DNA of 64,000 nucleotides. Origin: Gimesia benthica. Its GTDB lineage: Bacteria; Planctomycetota; Planctomycetia; Planctomycetales; Planctomycetaceae. Positions 37,995 through 47,373 of this stretch are shown here, piece by piece. A model generated the notes under the pieces. That model did no database searches. It saw nothing but the letters and a program-made list of their open reading frames with translations, and was not told the DNA's origin. The position numbers and the translations under genes were made by a program. Position 1 is the stretch's first letter; each line of letters opens with the position of its first letter. The DNA lies in contig NZ_CP043930.1 in NCBI RefSeq assembly GCF_009720525.1, positions 62,001 through 126,000 on the forward strand. The letters run 5' to 3'.

Positions 37995-40007
37995 ATGTGC
38001 GGAATCACCGGAACCTTGTGGACCACACGGGACAAGAATATCTCCCCACTGGTGCTCCGCAGTATGACCAGTGTCATCTCTCACCGGGGCCCTGATGATG
38101 CGGGAGGCTATCATTCCGACCTGGAATCCAGATCATTTCTGTTCGCTGATGAAAACCAATGGTCCGACTTCACTCCGAACTCTGAAACCGGTGCCGCCCT
38201 GGGACACCGCCGCCTGTCGATCATCGACCTGGGAACCGGGCACCAGCCACTCAGCAATGAAGACGGCACTGTCTGGATCGTCTTTAACGGCGAAATCTAC
38301 AACTACCAGGAGCTCAGAACTGAACTGGTAAGACAGGGGCACCAGTTCAAAACGGAATCCGACACGGAAGTCATCGTCCATCTTTATGAAGAGCAGGGGG
38401 CTGCCTGCGTGGAACATCTAAGGGGGATGTTTGCATTTGCCATCTGGGATGAACGTCGCCAGCGTCTCTTTCTGGCACGCGACCGCATGGGACAGAAGCC
38501 CCTGTTTTATCGGGAAGAACCAGGTCGGTTAAGCTTTGCCAGTGAGCTCAAATCGCTCCTGCAGCTGCCTGGTGCCAGCCGGGAAGTTGATCCCCACGCC
38601 ATCGATCTGTTTCTCGCCTATCAATATGTGCCACACCCCTGGTCAATTCTGAAAGGCTACCAGAAGTTGCCCCCGGCACACCGCGCAATCTACGAGCAGG
38701 GACAACTCACCGTTGAGCGCTACTGGACGCCCCCTTATCAGCATCCTGAATTACGAACAGACCTGAATTTCCAGTCACCTCAGGAATGGTCAAAGGTACT
38801 TCGCCAGACATTAACGGAATCCGTTCGAATCCGCATGCGGAGTGATGTCCCTCTGGGAGCGTTTCTCTCCGGGGGAATCGATTCGACAATCATCGCCGGA
38901 TTGATGCAGAGTATGTCCGAACGACCGGTTCATACCTTTTCGATCGGCTTTCCGGTGAAACAGTTTGACGAGACCAGCTATGCCCGCGAGGCAGCAGCCA
39001 TGCTGGGAACCGAACATCACGAGTATGTGGTCGAACCCGAAGCCCTCGAAATGCTGCCCCGTCTGGCCTGGCATTACGATGAACCTTTTGCCGACAGTAG
39101 TGCTATCCCAACCATGTACCTTTCACAAGTCACCCGGCAGGAAGTCACCGTTTCTCTTTCCGGAGACGGAGGAGACGAACTGTTTGCAGGCTACGACCGC
39201 TATCGAGCGGTGGCACTTTCACAGTGGTTTGATCGACTGCCGGGGTTCCTCAGAAAAATGATGACTGCTTCCATCTGGCAGAAACTCCCCGCATCAGTGG
39301 AACAGAAATCATTTCGCCGCCGCGTCAAGCGATTCCTGGCAGGACTCGCAGTTCCTCCGGAACGTCGCTACCTCAAATGGGTCGGCATCTTTGATACAGA
39401 ACGCCGACTGGAGATGTATACTACCGAATTCAGAGAGCAAATCCAGAACTTCGATGCCGATCAGTTCCTGCTTGACGCTTACCAGCTCTGTCCCGACCGC
39501 GACTTTGTGACTCGCACGACTGCGACCGATGTACTGTCTTATCTCCCCTGTGACATTCTGACCAAAGTTGACATTGCCAGCATGGCGCACAGCCTGGAGT
39601 GTCGCAGCCCGTTCCTGGACCATCATGTCGCGGAACTGGCAGCAGTCATGCCCCTGGAACTGAAAATGCACAAAGGCCGCGGCAAACAGATTCTCGTCGA
39701 CACATTTGCTGATCTCCTTCCTGAATCGATCCAGACACGCAAGAAAATGGGATTCGGTGTACCGCTCAATCACTGGTTCCGTCATGAATTGAAACCATTA
39801 CTCTACGATGTTCTGCTTGACCAGCGGGCCATTGATCGTCAGATCTTTGACCGAAAGGCTGTAGAACAGCTGATCAACGAACACCAGAATCAGCAATGGG
39901 ATCACAGTGCTCGCCTCTGGTCACTGCTAGTCCTGGAAATGTGGTTTCGAACCTTTATGGATCCGGCAAGCATTCCCGATCACTTTCCGGAAGCTGCCCT
40001 GGTCTGA
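37995..40007 (+). CDS. asnB: Asparagine synthase (glutamine-hydrolysing) or related amidotransferase
   Basis: 670 residues. The start MCGITGTLW gives the glutaminase Cys as residue 2 after Met removal. DGTVWIVFNGEIYNYQELR and RGMFAFAIWDERR are in the glutaminase domain. The synthetase half has the PP-loop SGGIDST (about residue 292) and SLSGDGGDELFAGYDR. The end SAR-LWSLLVLEMWFR is family-typical. The reaction is ATP-dependent amide transfer to aspartate. In gene pairs with GT4 enzymes, homologues often amidate a cell-surface polymer instead, which this context allows. No extra C-terminal domain is seen. Confidence 0.88.
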   Translation: MCGITGTLWTTRDKNISPLVLRSMTSVISHRGPDDAGGYHSDLESRSFLFADENQWSDFTPNSETGAALGHRRLSIIDLGTGHQPLSNEDGTVWIVFNGEIYNYQELRTELVRQGHQFKTESDTEVIVHLYEEQGAACVEHLRGMFAFAIWDERRQRLFLARDRMGQKPLFYREEPGRLSFASELKSLLQLPGASREVDPHAIDLFLAYQYVPHPWSILKGYQKLPPAHRAIYEQGQLTVERYWTPPYQHPELRTDLNFQSPQEWSKVLRQTLTESVRIRMRSDVPLGAFLSGGIDSTIIAGLMQSMSERPVHTFSIGFPVKQFDETSYAREAAAMLGTEHHEYVVEPEALEMLPRLAWHYDEPFADSSAIPTMYLSQVTRQEVTVSLSGDGGDELFAGYDRYRAVALSQWFDRLPGFLRKMMTASIWQKLPASVEQKSFRRRVKRFLAGLAVPPERRYLKWVGIFDTERRLEMYTTEFREQIQNFDADQFLLDAYQLCPDRDFVTRTTATDVLSYLPCDILTKVDIASMAHSLECRSPFLDHHVAELAAVMPLELKMHKGRGKQILVDTFADLLPESIQTRKKMGFGVPLNHWFRHELKPLLYDVLLDQRAIDRQIFDRKAVEQLINEHQNQQWDHSARLWSLLVLEMWFRTFMDPASIPDHFPEAALV

Positions 40008-40114
40008 CCGTTTTCGGCTCCGCCCCTTGAGCTTTATCTGCGAATCAGAGAAAATATTCAGAGCCGTTGATACTTCAACCTGCCTTACTGATTCCCGCCC
40101 AAAACGAGACGACC

Positions 40115-41490
40115 ATGCGTGTTTTTGCTTTAAACTCACTCTTAATGCTGTTCTGCCTGATCTTTCTGAAACCTGCTGTTGCAGAGACTCCCGATTCAAC
40201 CATAGCACCCCCTCAAACGACCTGGGAGGAATGGCCGCAGTGGCGAGGACCGCGCGGTGATGGCACCTGGAATGGTCCTCCACTCAAAACAACCTGGCCT
40301 GAATCGGGGTTGAAAAAACTCTGGTCCCACGACCTGGGGGGAGGCTACGGGGGGATTTCTGTAGCGGATCGAAAACTCTATGTCATGGATCGGCCTGTAG
40401 CCTCGTCTGAAGATCAGCAAAAGCAGCTGGCATCCACAGTCATCGAGTCGCGCGGCAGAATGTTGAACGGGTGCTCTGCTTTGACGCCCAGACTGGTCAA
40501 CAGATCTGGGCGCACACCTATCCCTGCGATTACCATGACCTCGATTATGGCAATGGCCCTCGCGCGGCCCCCACGATCGTGGATGATCTGGTCTACACGC
40601 TGGGAACGATGGGCGATGTTTACTGTCTGTCTGCGAAAACCGGGAAGGTGATCTGGAAGAAGCAACTCGTTGAAGACTTCGGGGGGAAAGTACCACAGTG
40701 GGGGTATGCCGCTGCTCCTTATGTACTGGGAGACATGGTCATCCTGCTACCTGGAGGCAAAGAGCAGGGGACCGCGGTCGTTGCCCTCGACCGTAAGACA
40801 GGAGTCGAACGGTGGCGATCACTCTCCGATACTGCCGGCTATGCGACACCTCTTTTGATCAACCACCAGGGTCGGTCACAATTAATCATCTGGTCACCCA
40901 ATCACATTCACAGTGTCAATCCACAGTCAGGGAAACATTTCTGGTCGGTCCCTTATAAAATCACTTACGGTGTCGCGATCGCCAATCCTATTGCGCATGA
41001 GGGGCTGGTTTTTGTGGCAGGTTACTGGGATGGATCCAAAGCCATTCAACTGGGCACTCAGCCAGAAGAGGCAGAGCTGAAATGGGAGGACCGACGCACA
41101 CTGAGAGGTCTGATGTCACAACCGCTTTACCGAGATGGCTACGCGTATCTACTCGATAAAAAATTTGGTCTGACCTGTTTTGAATTCGCCACGGGAAAAA
41201 AAATCTGGGACGACAAAAACCAGATGACACCCGGTAATACTCGTAATCCGCAGGCAACCCTGATCTGGCTGAAGCAGCAACAGCCCCGAGCCCTGATCCT
41301 CAACTCAGACGGGGATCTGATCCTGGCTGAACTGGATCCTTCCGGGTACAGGGAACTGGCCCGGACCAATCTGATTGGAGAGACCTGGGCCCATCCCGCT
41401 TATGCGGAAAATCGGATTTTTGTACGCAGCAATACCCGGATTATTGCCTACGAACTGCCCGTCCTGGAATCGATTGACGAATCCCCATAA
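40115..41490 (+). pseudogene. Secreted PQQ-type beta-propeller protein, frame-broken
   Basis: The joined product would be about 458 residues. The first frame (ATG 40115) starts with a signal peptide (ending near KPAVAET), then WPQWRGPRGDGTW and KLYVMDR, the usual start of planctomycete PQQ-like proteins. After residue 98 it loses meaning. The -1 frame takes over with VERVLCFDAQTGQQIW and continues through several propeller blades (for example AKTGKVIWKKQ, DRKTGVERWRS). A stop in that second frame at 40408 puts the missing base between about 40411 and 40450. The A run 40419-40422 is one candidate. Function: outer-membrane- or envelope-associated propeller, ligand unknown. Confidence 0.8.
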
Positions 41491-41620
41491 AAGCCACAGA
41501 GCTGCACTGTAAACTTCCCAGTCCAGTCGATAGAATGCCTGTGAGCATTCCTGGGGAGTGCTCTGTGCTGTTGTGCGCTGATAATTCACACATTGTTTAT
41601 TCAAAGATCCAGAAGCCAAT

Positions 41621-42250
41621 ATGAATTCGACTTCGGAACCTCAATCCGAGAATACCGGGCCAGGTACGGAGCTGCTGGGGCCTGAAATCTGGAACCTGCC
41701 CAACCTGATCACCGTCAGTCGACTGGTGCTCTCATTGATCCTGTTCGTGATCATCTATCTCGAAGGCTGGTGGAAAACCTCTGCCTGCCTGTTCATCGTG
41801 GCAGCGGCTACAGATTTTCTGGACGGTTATTTCGCTCGAAAATACAATCAGGTCACAACGCTGGGCAGGATCATGGACCCCTTTGTGGATAAATTCATCA
41901 TCTGTGGTGCATTTATCTTCCTTCTGGAACGGGGTGCCGCTTCCGGGATCAATGCCTGGTTCGTCCTGATCATCATCGGACGGGAAATGTTTATCACCAG
42001 TCTCCGTGGCTTCCTCGAAAAAAGAGGACGCGATTTTTCCGCCAGCTGGAGTGGGAAAATTAAAATGGGCGTACAGTGTGTAGCCGTTGTGGTCAGCCTG
42101 CTCTCATTGAGCCCTGAAGCCCCGTTTAATACCCCCGGTTTCCTGATATTTCGCGATGTTACTATCTGGGCAACGGCTCTGATTACACTGTACAGTGGCA
42201 TTGATTACGTGCTCCGTGCCTCCCGGATGCTCAAACGTAACCCACTGTAA
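41621..42250 (+). CDS. pgsA: CDP-alcohol phosphatidyltransferase (PgsA-type phosphatidylglycerophosphate synthase)
   Basis: 209 residues. An N-terminal ISNLPN-like start (WNLPNLITVSRLVLSLIL) begins the first helix. The catalytic signature D-x2-D-G-x2-A-R-x8-G-x3-D-x3-D is seen as DFLDGYFARKYNQVTTLGRIMDPFVDK, spanning 27 residues. About five membrane helices are present. It should join CDP-diacylglycerol and glycerol-3-phosphate. Other CDP-alcohol substrates cannot be excluded by motif alone. It stands between a PQQ-propeller gene and an M50 protease gene on the same strand. Confidence 0.88.
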   Translation: MNSTSEPQSENTGPGTELLGPEIWNLPNLITVSRLVLSLILFVIIYLEGWWKTSACLFIVAAATDFLDGYFARKYNQVTTLGRIMDPFVDKFIICGAFIFLLERGAASGINAWFVLIIIGREMFITSLRGFLEKRGRDFSASWSGKIKMGVQCVAVVVSLLSLSPEAPFNTPGFLIFRDVTIWATALITLYSGIDYVLRASRMLKRNPL

Positions 42251-42406
42251 TCTAAGCTATTTCAGACACATCTTTGCAATATTCTATCAGTTGATTCGAA
42301 TAACAAATTCGAGAATTCAGCAAAATCACTGCTCATCTAGATGCTGTCAGCGGTATAAAATGGATTGAACTACTAACTTTATCAGCTCTTGAATTTGAAT
42401 AGATGC

Positions 42407-43408
42407 ATGAATGACGTAAACCAGCCACGGCCTCCTTCTGATCAGATCATTGAGGTTAAGCCCGGTGACTATCAGACCGAGGTCAAGGATTATTCACCCC
42501 GGCAACCTGTCTACAACAGGCCACCCGCTCCCACGCGGAGCAAGGTCCCATTGATTCTCTTCATTCTGACCTGTTTGAGCACGTTGATCGTCGGCGGGAC
42601 ACATAGCCCTTTTATTCCGACTCCCGGGCAGTTCCAGTTGTTGTTCTCGAAAATCCAGGCCATGGGCTGGACAACGTTTTTCAGCAACGGTTTTTCATAT
42701 GCCGGCCCGGTGATGTTGATTCTGCTCTCCCATGAAATGGGACACTATCTCCAATCGCGACGTTACCACATCCCGGCGACCCGTCCGATTTTTATCCCCA
42801 TGCCGATGAGCCCCTTTGGTACCATGGGAGCAGTCATTCTCCAGAGAGGGGGAGTTGCCGATCGCAAGCAGATGTTTGATATCGCGGTCTCCGGTCCTCT
42901 GGCAGGGCTGGTGTTTGCAATTCCCTTCGTTTACTGGGGGCTGCTCAATTCAACCGTGGAAACGATCGTTCCCGGCTCTGGAGTCGTCAGTTTCGGCGAA
43001 CCACTGATTCTGAAATGGATGATTACACTGGTTCACGGTCCCCTGGCTGAAAACCAGGAAATCGCCATGAACTCCATGCTGTTTGCAGGCTGGGTTGGAA
43101 TCTTCATCACTGCCCTGAACCTGATCCCCATTGGACAGTTGGATGGAGGGCACATCCTGTATACCCTGATCGGCAAACGAGCCAATGTTGTCGCTCAGCT
43201 GGTTCTGCTCGGCGCGATTGGATATATGGCGTATTCGAACGAATTTTCCTATTCGCTGCTGATTCTGCTGCTTATCTTCTTCGGAGTCACACATCCTCCT
43301 ACTGCCGACGATACCGTTGAATTGGGCCCCATGCGAACATTTATCGGGTGGGCAACACTCGCGTTTTTCATCATCGGCTTTACCCTGACACCGATCACGA
43401 TTCATTAA
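42407..43408 (+). CDS. Site-2-protease-type M50 membrane metalloprotease
   Basis: About 333 residues from ATG 42407; a TTG at 42389 is an alternative. A polar N-terminus of about 45 residues is followed by six or so membrane helices. The zinc site is HEMGH (His109, Glu110, His113) in helix 2, and the third ligand is Asp246 in NLIPIGQLDGGH. A loop PMPMSPFGTMGAVI is also typical. It should cleave membrane-bound substrates within the membrane, as in regulated intramembrane proteolysis. No PDZ domain is seen. The substrate is unknown. Confidence 0.9.
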   Translation: MNDVNQPRPPSDQIIEVKPGDYQTEVKDYSPRQPVYNRPPAPTRSKVPLILFILTCLSTLIVGGTHSPFIPTPGQFQLLFSKIQAMGWTTFFSNGFSYAGPVMLILLSHEMGHYLQSRRYHIPATRPIFIPMPMSPFGTMGAVILQRGGVADRKQMFDIAVSGPLAGLVFAIPFVYWGLLNSTVETIVPGSGVVSFGEPLILKWMITLVHGPLAENQEIAMNSMLFAGWVGIFITALNLIPIGQLDGGHILYTLIGKRANVVAQLVLLGAIGYMAYSNEFSYSLLILLLIFFGVTHPPTADDTVELGPMRTFIGWATLAFFIIGFTLTPITIH

Positions 43409-43438
43409 TCGCCAGGTAGCGAGATCAGAAGCAGCAGA

Positions 43439-44893
43439 TTATTTGATCTTCTCCAACAGTTGTTCTGATCGAAAGACGATCTCCAGATCTTTATTTTTCG
43501 TGGCCTGTTGCAACTGTTTTTGGGCAGCCCGACCATATTCTGCCAGTTCCTGCTGAGCCTCTTCCCGCTTCGCCCAGACCGGATCACCAAGCTGCGCGAT
43601 TAACAGATCAATGTGCTTCTGCAATGCAGGATCCACGTCAACCAGAATCACCAGTGCAATCCGACGTAGCACATCAGGATGGGGTGTCAGTTCCAGCGGG
43701 ACACTTTTGTCGAGAACTCCTTCATCCATGCAATAAATGACCGTTGCCTGATCTTCTCGAAAACCATAGTCATTCAGAATGCGCTGCACATACTCAATCT
43801 CAGGTTTTCCCAGCCCCCGCTCACTCAGATAGTCTCCCCAGAAACTCAGGATCTGTTCACGCGAAACCGGCTGCTTTTCTACATAGGGTACTTTGACGGG
43901 ATCCACTTTAGTTTCCGTCTTCGCGGGTGTTGCCGGTTTCTTTGAATCAGCAGCTTTACCAGATAACAACTGTGGTAGCGCACCTACGTTCCGCAGTTGA
44001 TCCCCCAGAACTTTCAACTTCGCAGCTTCTTCTGCTGCCGCCTTGGCTTTGAGTTTTTTATCAGAGAGCGGATCGACCTTGGATGCTTTCGTTTTATCGT
44101 CTGTCCCGGACTGCGGTTTCGACTTCTGGTTTGACAATCCAGGAATCTGATCAACGGCTGCCAGTTTCCATTGCTTTGGATTGTCTGTCGGTTGAATAAC
44201 CGTCAGATGTTGTAGCATACCGGGCTCTCGATTCTGGACTTGGAACCCGTCTGCTGAGTGGGTCATGGATATCTGGGGCGTATGATTGACTTCAACATCA
44301 TACAGAATGAAGCGATCACTTTTGTTGTTCGCATTTACAAACAGTCGATCAGCCTGCTGCAGGGGGCTCAGCCAGTGAGAACCCGGGATCTGAAAACTTG
44401 CCGAACCTGATTTCGTGAGTTGGCAGGCGCGCCAGTAAATCCGCCGAGACTGGATCCGCGCTGTGGGCCAGTGAGAAAGGAATCGTCCTGAAGGGAATTC
44501 CACCAGAACATCGATATCTTTAACTTCTGGTCCAGCAAATGTAATCAGCCCCAGAGGAGTCGGTTTATCGCTTCCCTCACTATCAGCACTCAACCGTCGC
44601 GACTGCATAAAGCCTGGCAGTGTGGACCGGAACAAACCAGAATCATTCATTTTTTTTCCGTGGGCAGAGACCAGGTAAACTCCCACATCACGGACAATCA
44701 GCTGCGAGCCGCTTTGAGTTGAATCACCTTCTGCCAGGCAGTGAGTTCCCAGTATCGGTGCGCAGAGAACTGCCATGAGCAAACTAATACAAAGCAGTTT
44801 GCTAAGAGAATGAGGTTGAAACTCCAGTGCTCCGCTCTTTGAAATACATTTATCTTCTGTATTCATGATGATATCTACCATTACAGCATTCAA
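43439..44893 (-). CDS. Secreted protein with C-terminal helical (HEAT-like) region, last gene of the MoxR row
   Basis: Up to 484 residues; a later ATG at 44866 could be the start. One hydrophobic signal or anchor segment (residues about 30-50, LSKLLCISLLMAVLCA) precedes a strand-rich middle (about 60-230). A Lys/Ala-rich linker (about 235-310) comes next, and then a helical end. That end reads DPVWAKREEAQQELAEYG, a pattern frequent in planctomycete proteins with alpha-solenoid ends. It begins seven bases after the NPCBM gene. Probable location is periplasmic or outer envelope. The function is not known. Confidence 0.7.
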   Translation of the reverse strand: MNAVMVDIIMNTEDKCISKSGALEFQPHSLSKLLCISLLMAVLCAPILGTHCLAEGDSTQSGSQLIVRDVGVYLVSAHGKKMNDSGLFRSTLPGFMQSRRLSADSEGSDKPTPLGLITFAGPEVKDIDVLVEFPSGRFLSHWPTARIQSRRIYWRACQLTKSGSASFQIPGSHWLSPLQQADRLFVNANNKSDRFILYDVEVNHTPQISMTHSADGFQVQNREPGMLQHLTVIQPTDNPKQWKLAAVDQIPGLSNQKSKPQSGTDDKTKASKVDPLSDKKLKAKAAAEEAAKLKVLGDQLRNVGALPQLLSGKAADSKKPATPAKTETKVDPVKVPYVEKQPVSREQILSFWGDYLSERGLGKPEIEYVQRILNDYGFREDQATVIYCMDEGVLDKSVPLELTPHPDVLRRIALVILVDVDPALQKHIDLLIAQLGDPVWAKREEAQQELAEYGRAAQKQLQQATKNKDLEIVFRSEQLLEKIK

Positions 44894-44900
44894 ATCTGAT

Positions 44901-46715
44901 CTATTTCTTACTGACAGCCAGGCCCTGGGGAGATGCCCGGATCAACTGAGGTGCTCCCCAGACAAATCGGTCTCCCACATTCTGCTGTTGACCAAAATCA
45001 ACCGTCAGAGTCAGTTGTTGACAACCGCTCACGTCTAAGTTGAGCGGTCCCTGCTGCGTCTGGCTGGTAAATGCCTGGTTCTCAAACAGGGTTTTCCCAT
45101 CTGCCGAGACGGTCACAGCGACATTGCCGGAATCGCCGGTCCCATGCTGCAGTCCCGGGGTCACAGTGAATTTCTCGAACTGCCGGTCGAGGCGATAAAC
45201 CAGGATCGTTTTTGCATGCACACACAAGCCTTTTGAAAATAACCGCTTGCCGATCTGCAGCTCTTTTCCGTTAAATGAACGGTTGATTTGGTAAGGAAAG
45301 ACCTGATTAAAAAACGGCACCTCTGTTACTGTTTCTGGAATGATTTCCGTCAATGAGACAGAGCGGGCATTGATCGTTTTTACAGATTCCAGATCTTCGT
45401 TGGATACAGACAGTTTTGCCCCGCCAGGCAGGTCAATTGTCAGCTGAGAGGGATCGGTAGATGAGACCACCCCCGGCAGTTGAGAACCACCGACCAGTCG
45501 AATCAGACTGATCAGCTTAAGGCTGTTTTTTTTCTCAGTTCGTTTTTTGTGCAGCACGAGCCCTACAACGCGCTCCTGTTTGACTTCACGTTCCTCCCCC
45601 TGGTAGAGGAACCGCAGGCTCTGACTATCCATACTCACAACTTCGCCTGTCACCCGGTGAACTTTCCCATCACTGGTTCGAATGTAAGCGGTATCTTCAG
45701 TCTTCGATTCACCTTTTCGTTCAGAACGTCCTGGCTGACTGATTCCTTCTGCCTGATGCCAGACTTCCTGAATCACATCAGGCTGCAATGTAACATCAAC
45801 ATCCTGAGATGCGAGTGGCAGCGTCATGACAACTCCGTTTGCATCCCACTGTTTTAGTTTACCCGTCAGCTTTCCATCCTGATTAAAGGTCAGTTTCCAG
45901 CTGGATTCTTTTTTACCCTGCGATTTGCGATACAGTTCACGAGGAAACGCTCCGAGATAAAACTGTGCCTTACTGTTTTTGTCCGTATCAATCGAAAATG
46001 TATATTCGCCATCCTGCGGAATCTTGATGAGTCCCTCGTAAATAATTCCAAAATGAATCACACTGCGTTTGGTCAACAGTGCCAGTCGCGGACTGGCACC
46101 ATATTTCTTCACAGACAGGTAACGCAGATCCAGAATCGATTTAACTGCCGCCGGATCAGTCCATTCCATCAGTCGGTAGGCAACATACCGTTCCGGCTGT
46201 TTCACTTCTACTGGCAAACGGAAACCAGCCTGATCCACCTGATACTCACGCGTGGCTATTTTTCTCACCTGATCCGTGACCCGTGAAAGCATCTCCCGGG
46301 GTACTTCTGCATTTTTAATCCCGGGCCCCGACATTTTGATCTCCAGCTTCGCCACCCCCAGCGTATGATAATAGGGTAGAGTAAATCGGTGATACCCTTT
46401 CCGCAGCTTGATTTTCGCGGTGCGTGGCCCACTGGTATAGCTGGGTTTCTCACCATCAATTAATAACTGACTGACGTTTTGTGGCAGGGCAGGCTCGACA
46501 AATTTGTATGATGTTACATCAAACAGGTTCACCTTCTGCTGCTGTTTCCCAACATCTACAGTCAATGAGTCAGCGGTGATACTCCTAATCTGACCGCTGA
46601 TTTTTTTCCCGTCATAAAGCATTACCTCATCAGCCTGAACATGCTCCTCCAGGCCAACCAACAGCGCAGACAGCCAGACAAGACTCCATCCGGTTGATAC
46701 CAGCATTCGATTCAT
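44901..46715 (-). CDS. Secreted protein with a C-terminal NPCBM-type carbohydrate-binding domain
   Basis: About 604 residues from ATG 46715. A signal peptide (STGWSLVWLSALLVGLEE) precedes an SH3-like stretch with ISGQIRSITADSLTVDVG. At about 190-270 there is a PA14-like segment (YEGLIKIPQDGEYTFSIDTD). The end (about 500-600) is an NPCBM domain: FSKGLCVHAKTILVYRLD, VTVSADGKTLFENQ and DFGQQQNVGDRFVWG. NPCBM modules bind galactose-type sugars. It is in the middle of the operon-like row, so it may display or sense a surface glycan for the complex (inference). Confidence 0.75.
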   Translation of the reverse strand: MNRMLVSTGWSLVWLSALLVGLEEHVQADEVMLYDGKKISGQIRSITADSLTVDVGKQQQKVNLFDVTSYKFVEPALPQNVSQLLIDGEKPSYTSGPRTAKIKLRKGYHRFTLPYYHTLGVAKLEIKMSGPGIKNAEVPREMLSRVTDQVRKIATREYQVDQAGFRLPVEVKQPERYVAYRLMEWTDPAAVKSILDLRYLSVKKYGASPRLALLTKRSVIHFGIIYEGLIKIPQDGEYTFSIDTDKNSKAQFYLGAFPRELYRKSQGKKESSWKLTFNQDGKLTGKLKQWDANGVVMTLPLASQDVDVTLQPDVIQEVWHQAEGISQPGRSERKGESKTEDTAYIRTSDGKVHRVTGEVVSMDSQSLRFLYQGEEREVKQERVVGLVLHKKRTEKKNSLKLISLIRLVGGSQLPGVVSSTDPSQLTIDLPGGAKLSVSNEDLESVKTINARSVSLTEIIPETVTEVPFFNQVFPYQINRSFNGKELQIGKRLFSKGLCVHAKTILVYRLDRQFEKFTVTPGLQHGTGDSGNVAVTVSADGKTLFENQAFTSQTQQGPLNLDVSGCQQLTLTVDFGQQQNVGDRFVWGAPQLIRASPQGLAVSKK

Positions 46716-46719
46716 GATT

Positions 46720-47373
46720 TTACTCTTGTTTATCAGTCGTCTCATTTTTCTTCAGATCCTTGTTCCGCGCCAGTCGCCGAAAGTAATCTGCGAGTATGTC
46801 TTCATAGCCGGGAGGAAAGCCCTCCGTACGTGACTGCAGAATTTTCTCGCGCTGTTTGGGCGTCAGGTCGGCCCAGTTGCGTCCTTTTTTGTCGGGTGCT
46901 CTGAGGTCTCCCTGTCCGCCAGGACCTTTTCCCAGTGTCGAAGCATTTGCCGGGCGTGATGGATTCGCCCCTGCGCCACCGCCCCCTTTCTTGCATGATT
47001 TCTCTAGCATCTCAATCAAGGTGTCCAAACGGGAAATAATCCGCGGCTGAGTTGTCCTGGCTGGTTTCTTCGTCTGGCCCTGATCGAAATCATTAATCAC
47101 TGATTTAACATCGGTCTGGATATTCTTAAACGGATCTTTTAACCAGGCATCATCGCGCATCAGGGAGATGACATCCTGTTGCCCGGGAAGCGTACCTGGT
47201 GAGATTTTTCCCGGGACAGGAACTGGTTTAGAGGCCTCGATCGCCTTTTCTGTTTTCTCTGGACGATCTATGTCAGCAGCTTGTGCCGTCTCCAGCCAGA
47301 GCGTTACACAACAGACTGTCACTGCCAGGTATACATGGCTGTGTTTTAAGCAGATTTGCATGCGTCGCATCAT
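46720..47373 (-). CDS. Small secreted protein with Gly-rich middle and conserved W-x2-L-x-P-x2-R-E motif
   Basis: 217 residues. A signal peptide runs to about residue 32 (VTVCCVTLWLETAQA). A central CKKGGGGAG segment is followed by a Gly/Pro-rich stretch and then NWADLTPKQREKILQSR, with FPPGYEDILADYFRRLAR near the end. This W-L-P/T-x-RE-x-ILQ ending recurs in planctomycete proteins of this operon type (from memory, not checked). Its ATG overlaps the upstream stop as ATGA, so it is coupled to the coiled-coil gene. The function is unknown, but it is likely a partner of the coiled-coil protein. Confidence 0.65.
   Translation of the reverse strand: MMRRMQICLKHSHVYLAVTVCCVTLWLETAQAADIDRPEKTEKAIEASKPVPVPGKISPGTLPGQQDVISLMRDDAWLKDPFKNIQTDVKSVINDFDQGQTKKPARTTQPRIISRLDTLIEMLEKSCKKGGGGAGANPSRPANASTLGKGPGGQGDLRAPDKKGRNWADLTPKQREKILQSRTEGFPPGYEDILADYFRRLARNKDLKKNETTDKQE

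Noticed and set aside
42295-42312. Small inverted repeat TCGAAT/ATTCGA between pgsA and the protease gene
   Set aside because: Six-base stem, A/T-rich, no T run. It is not convincing as terminator or operator.
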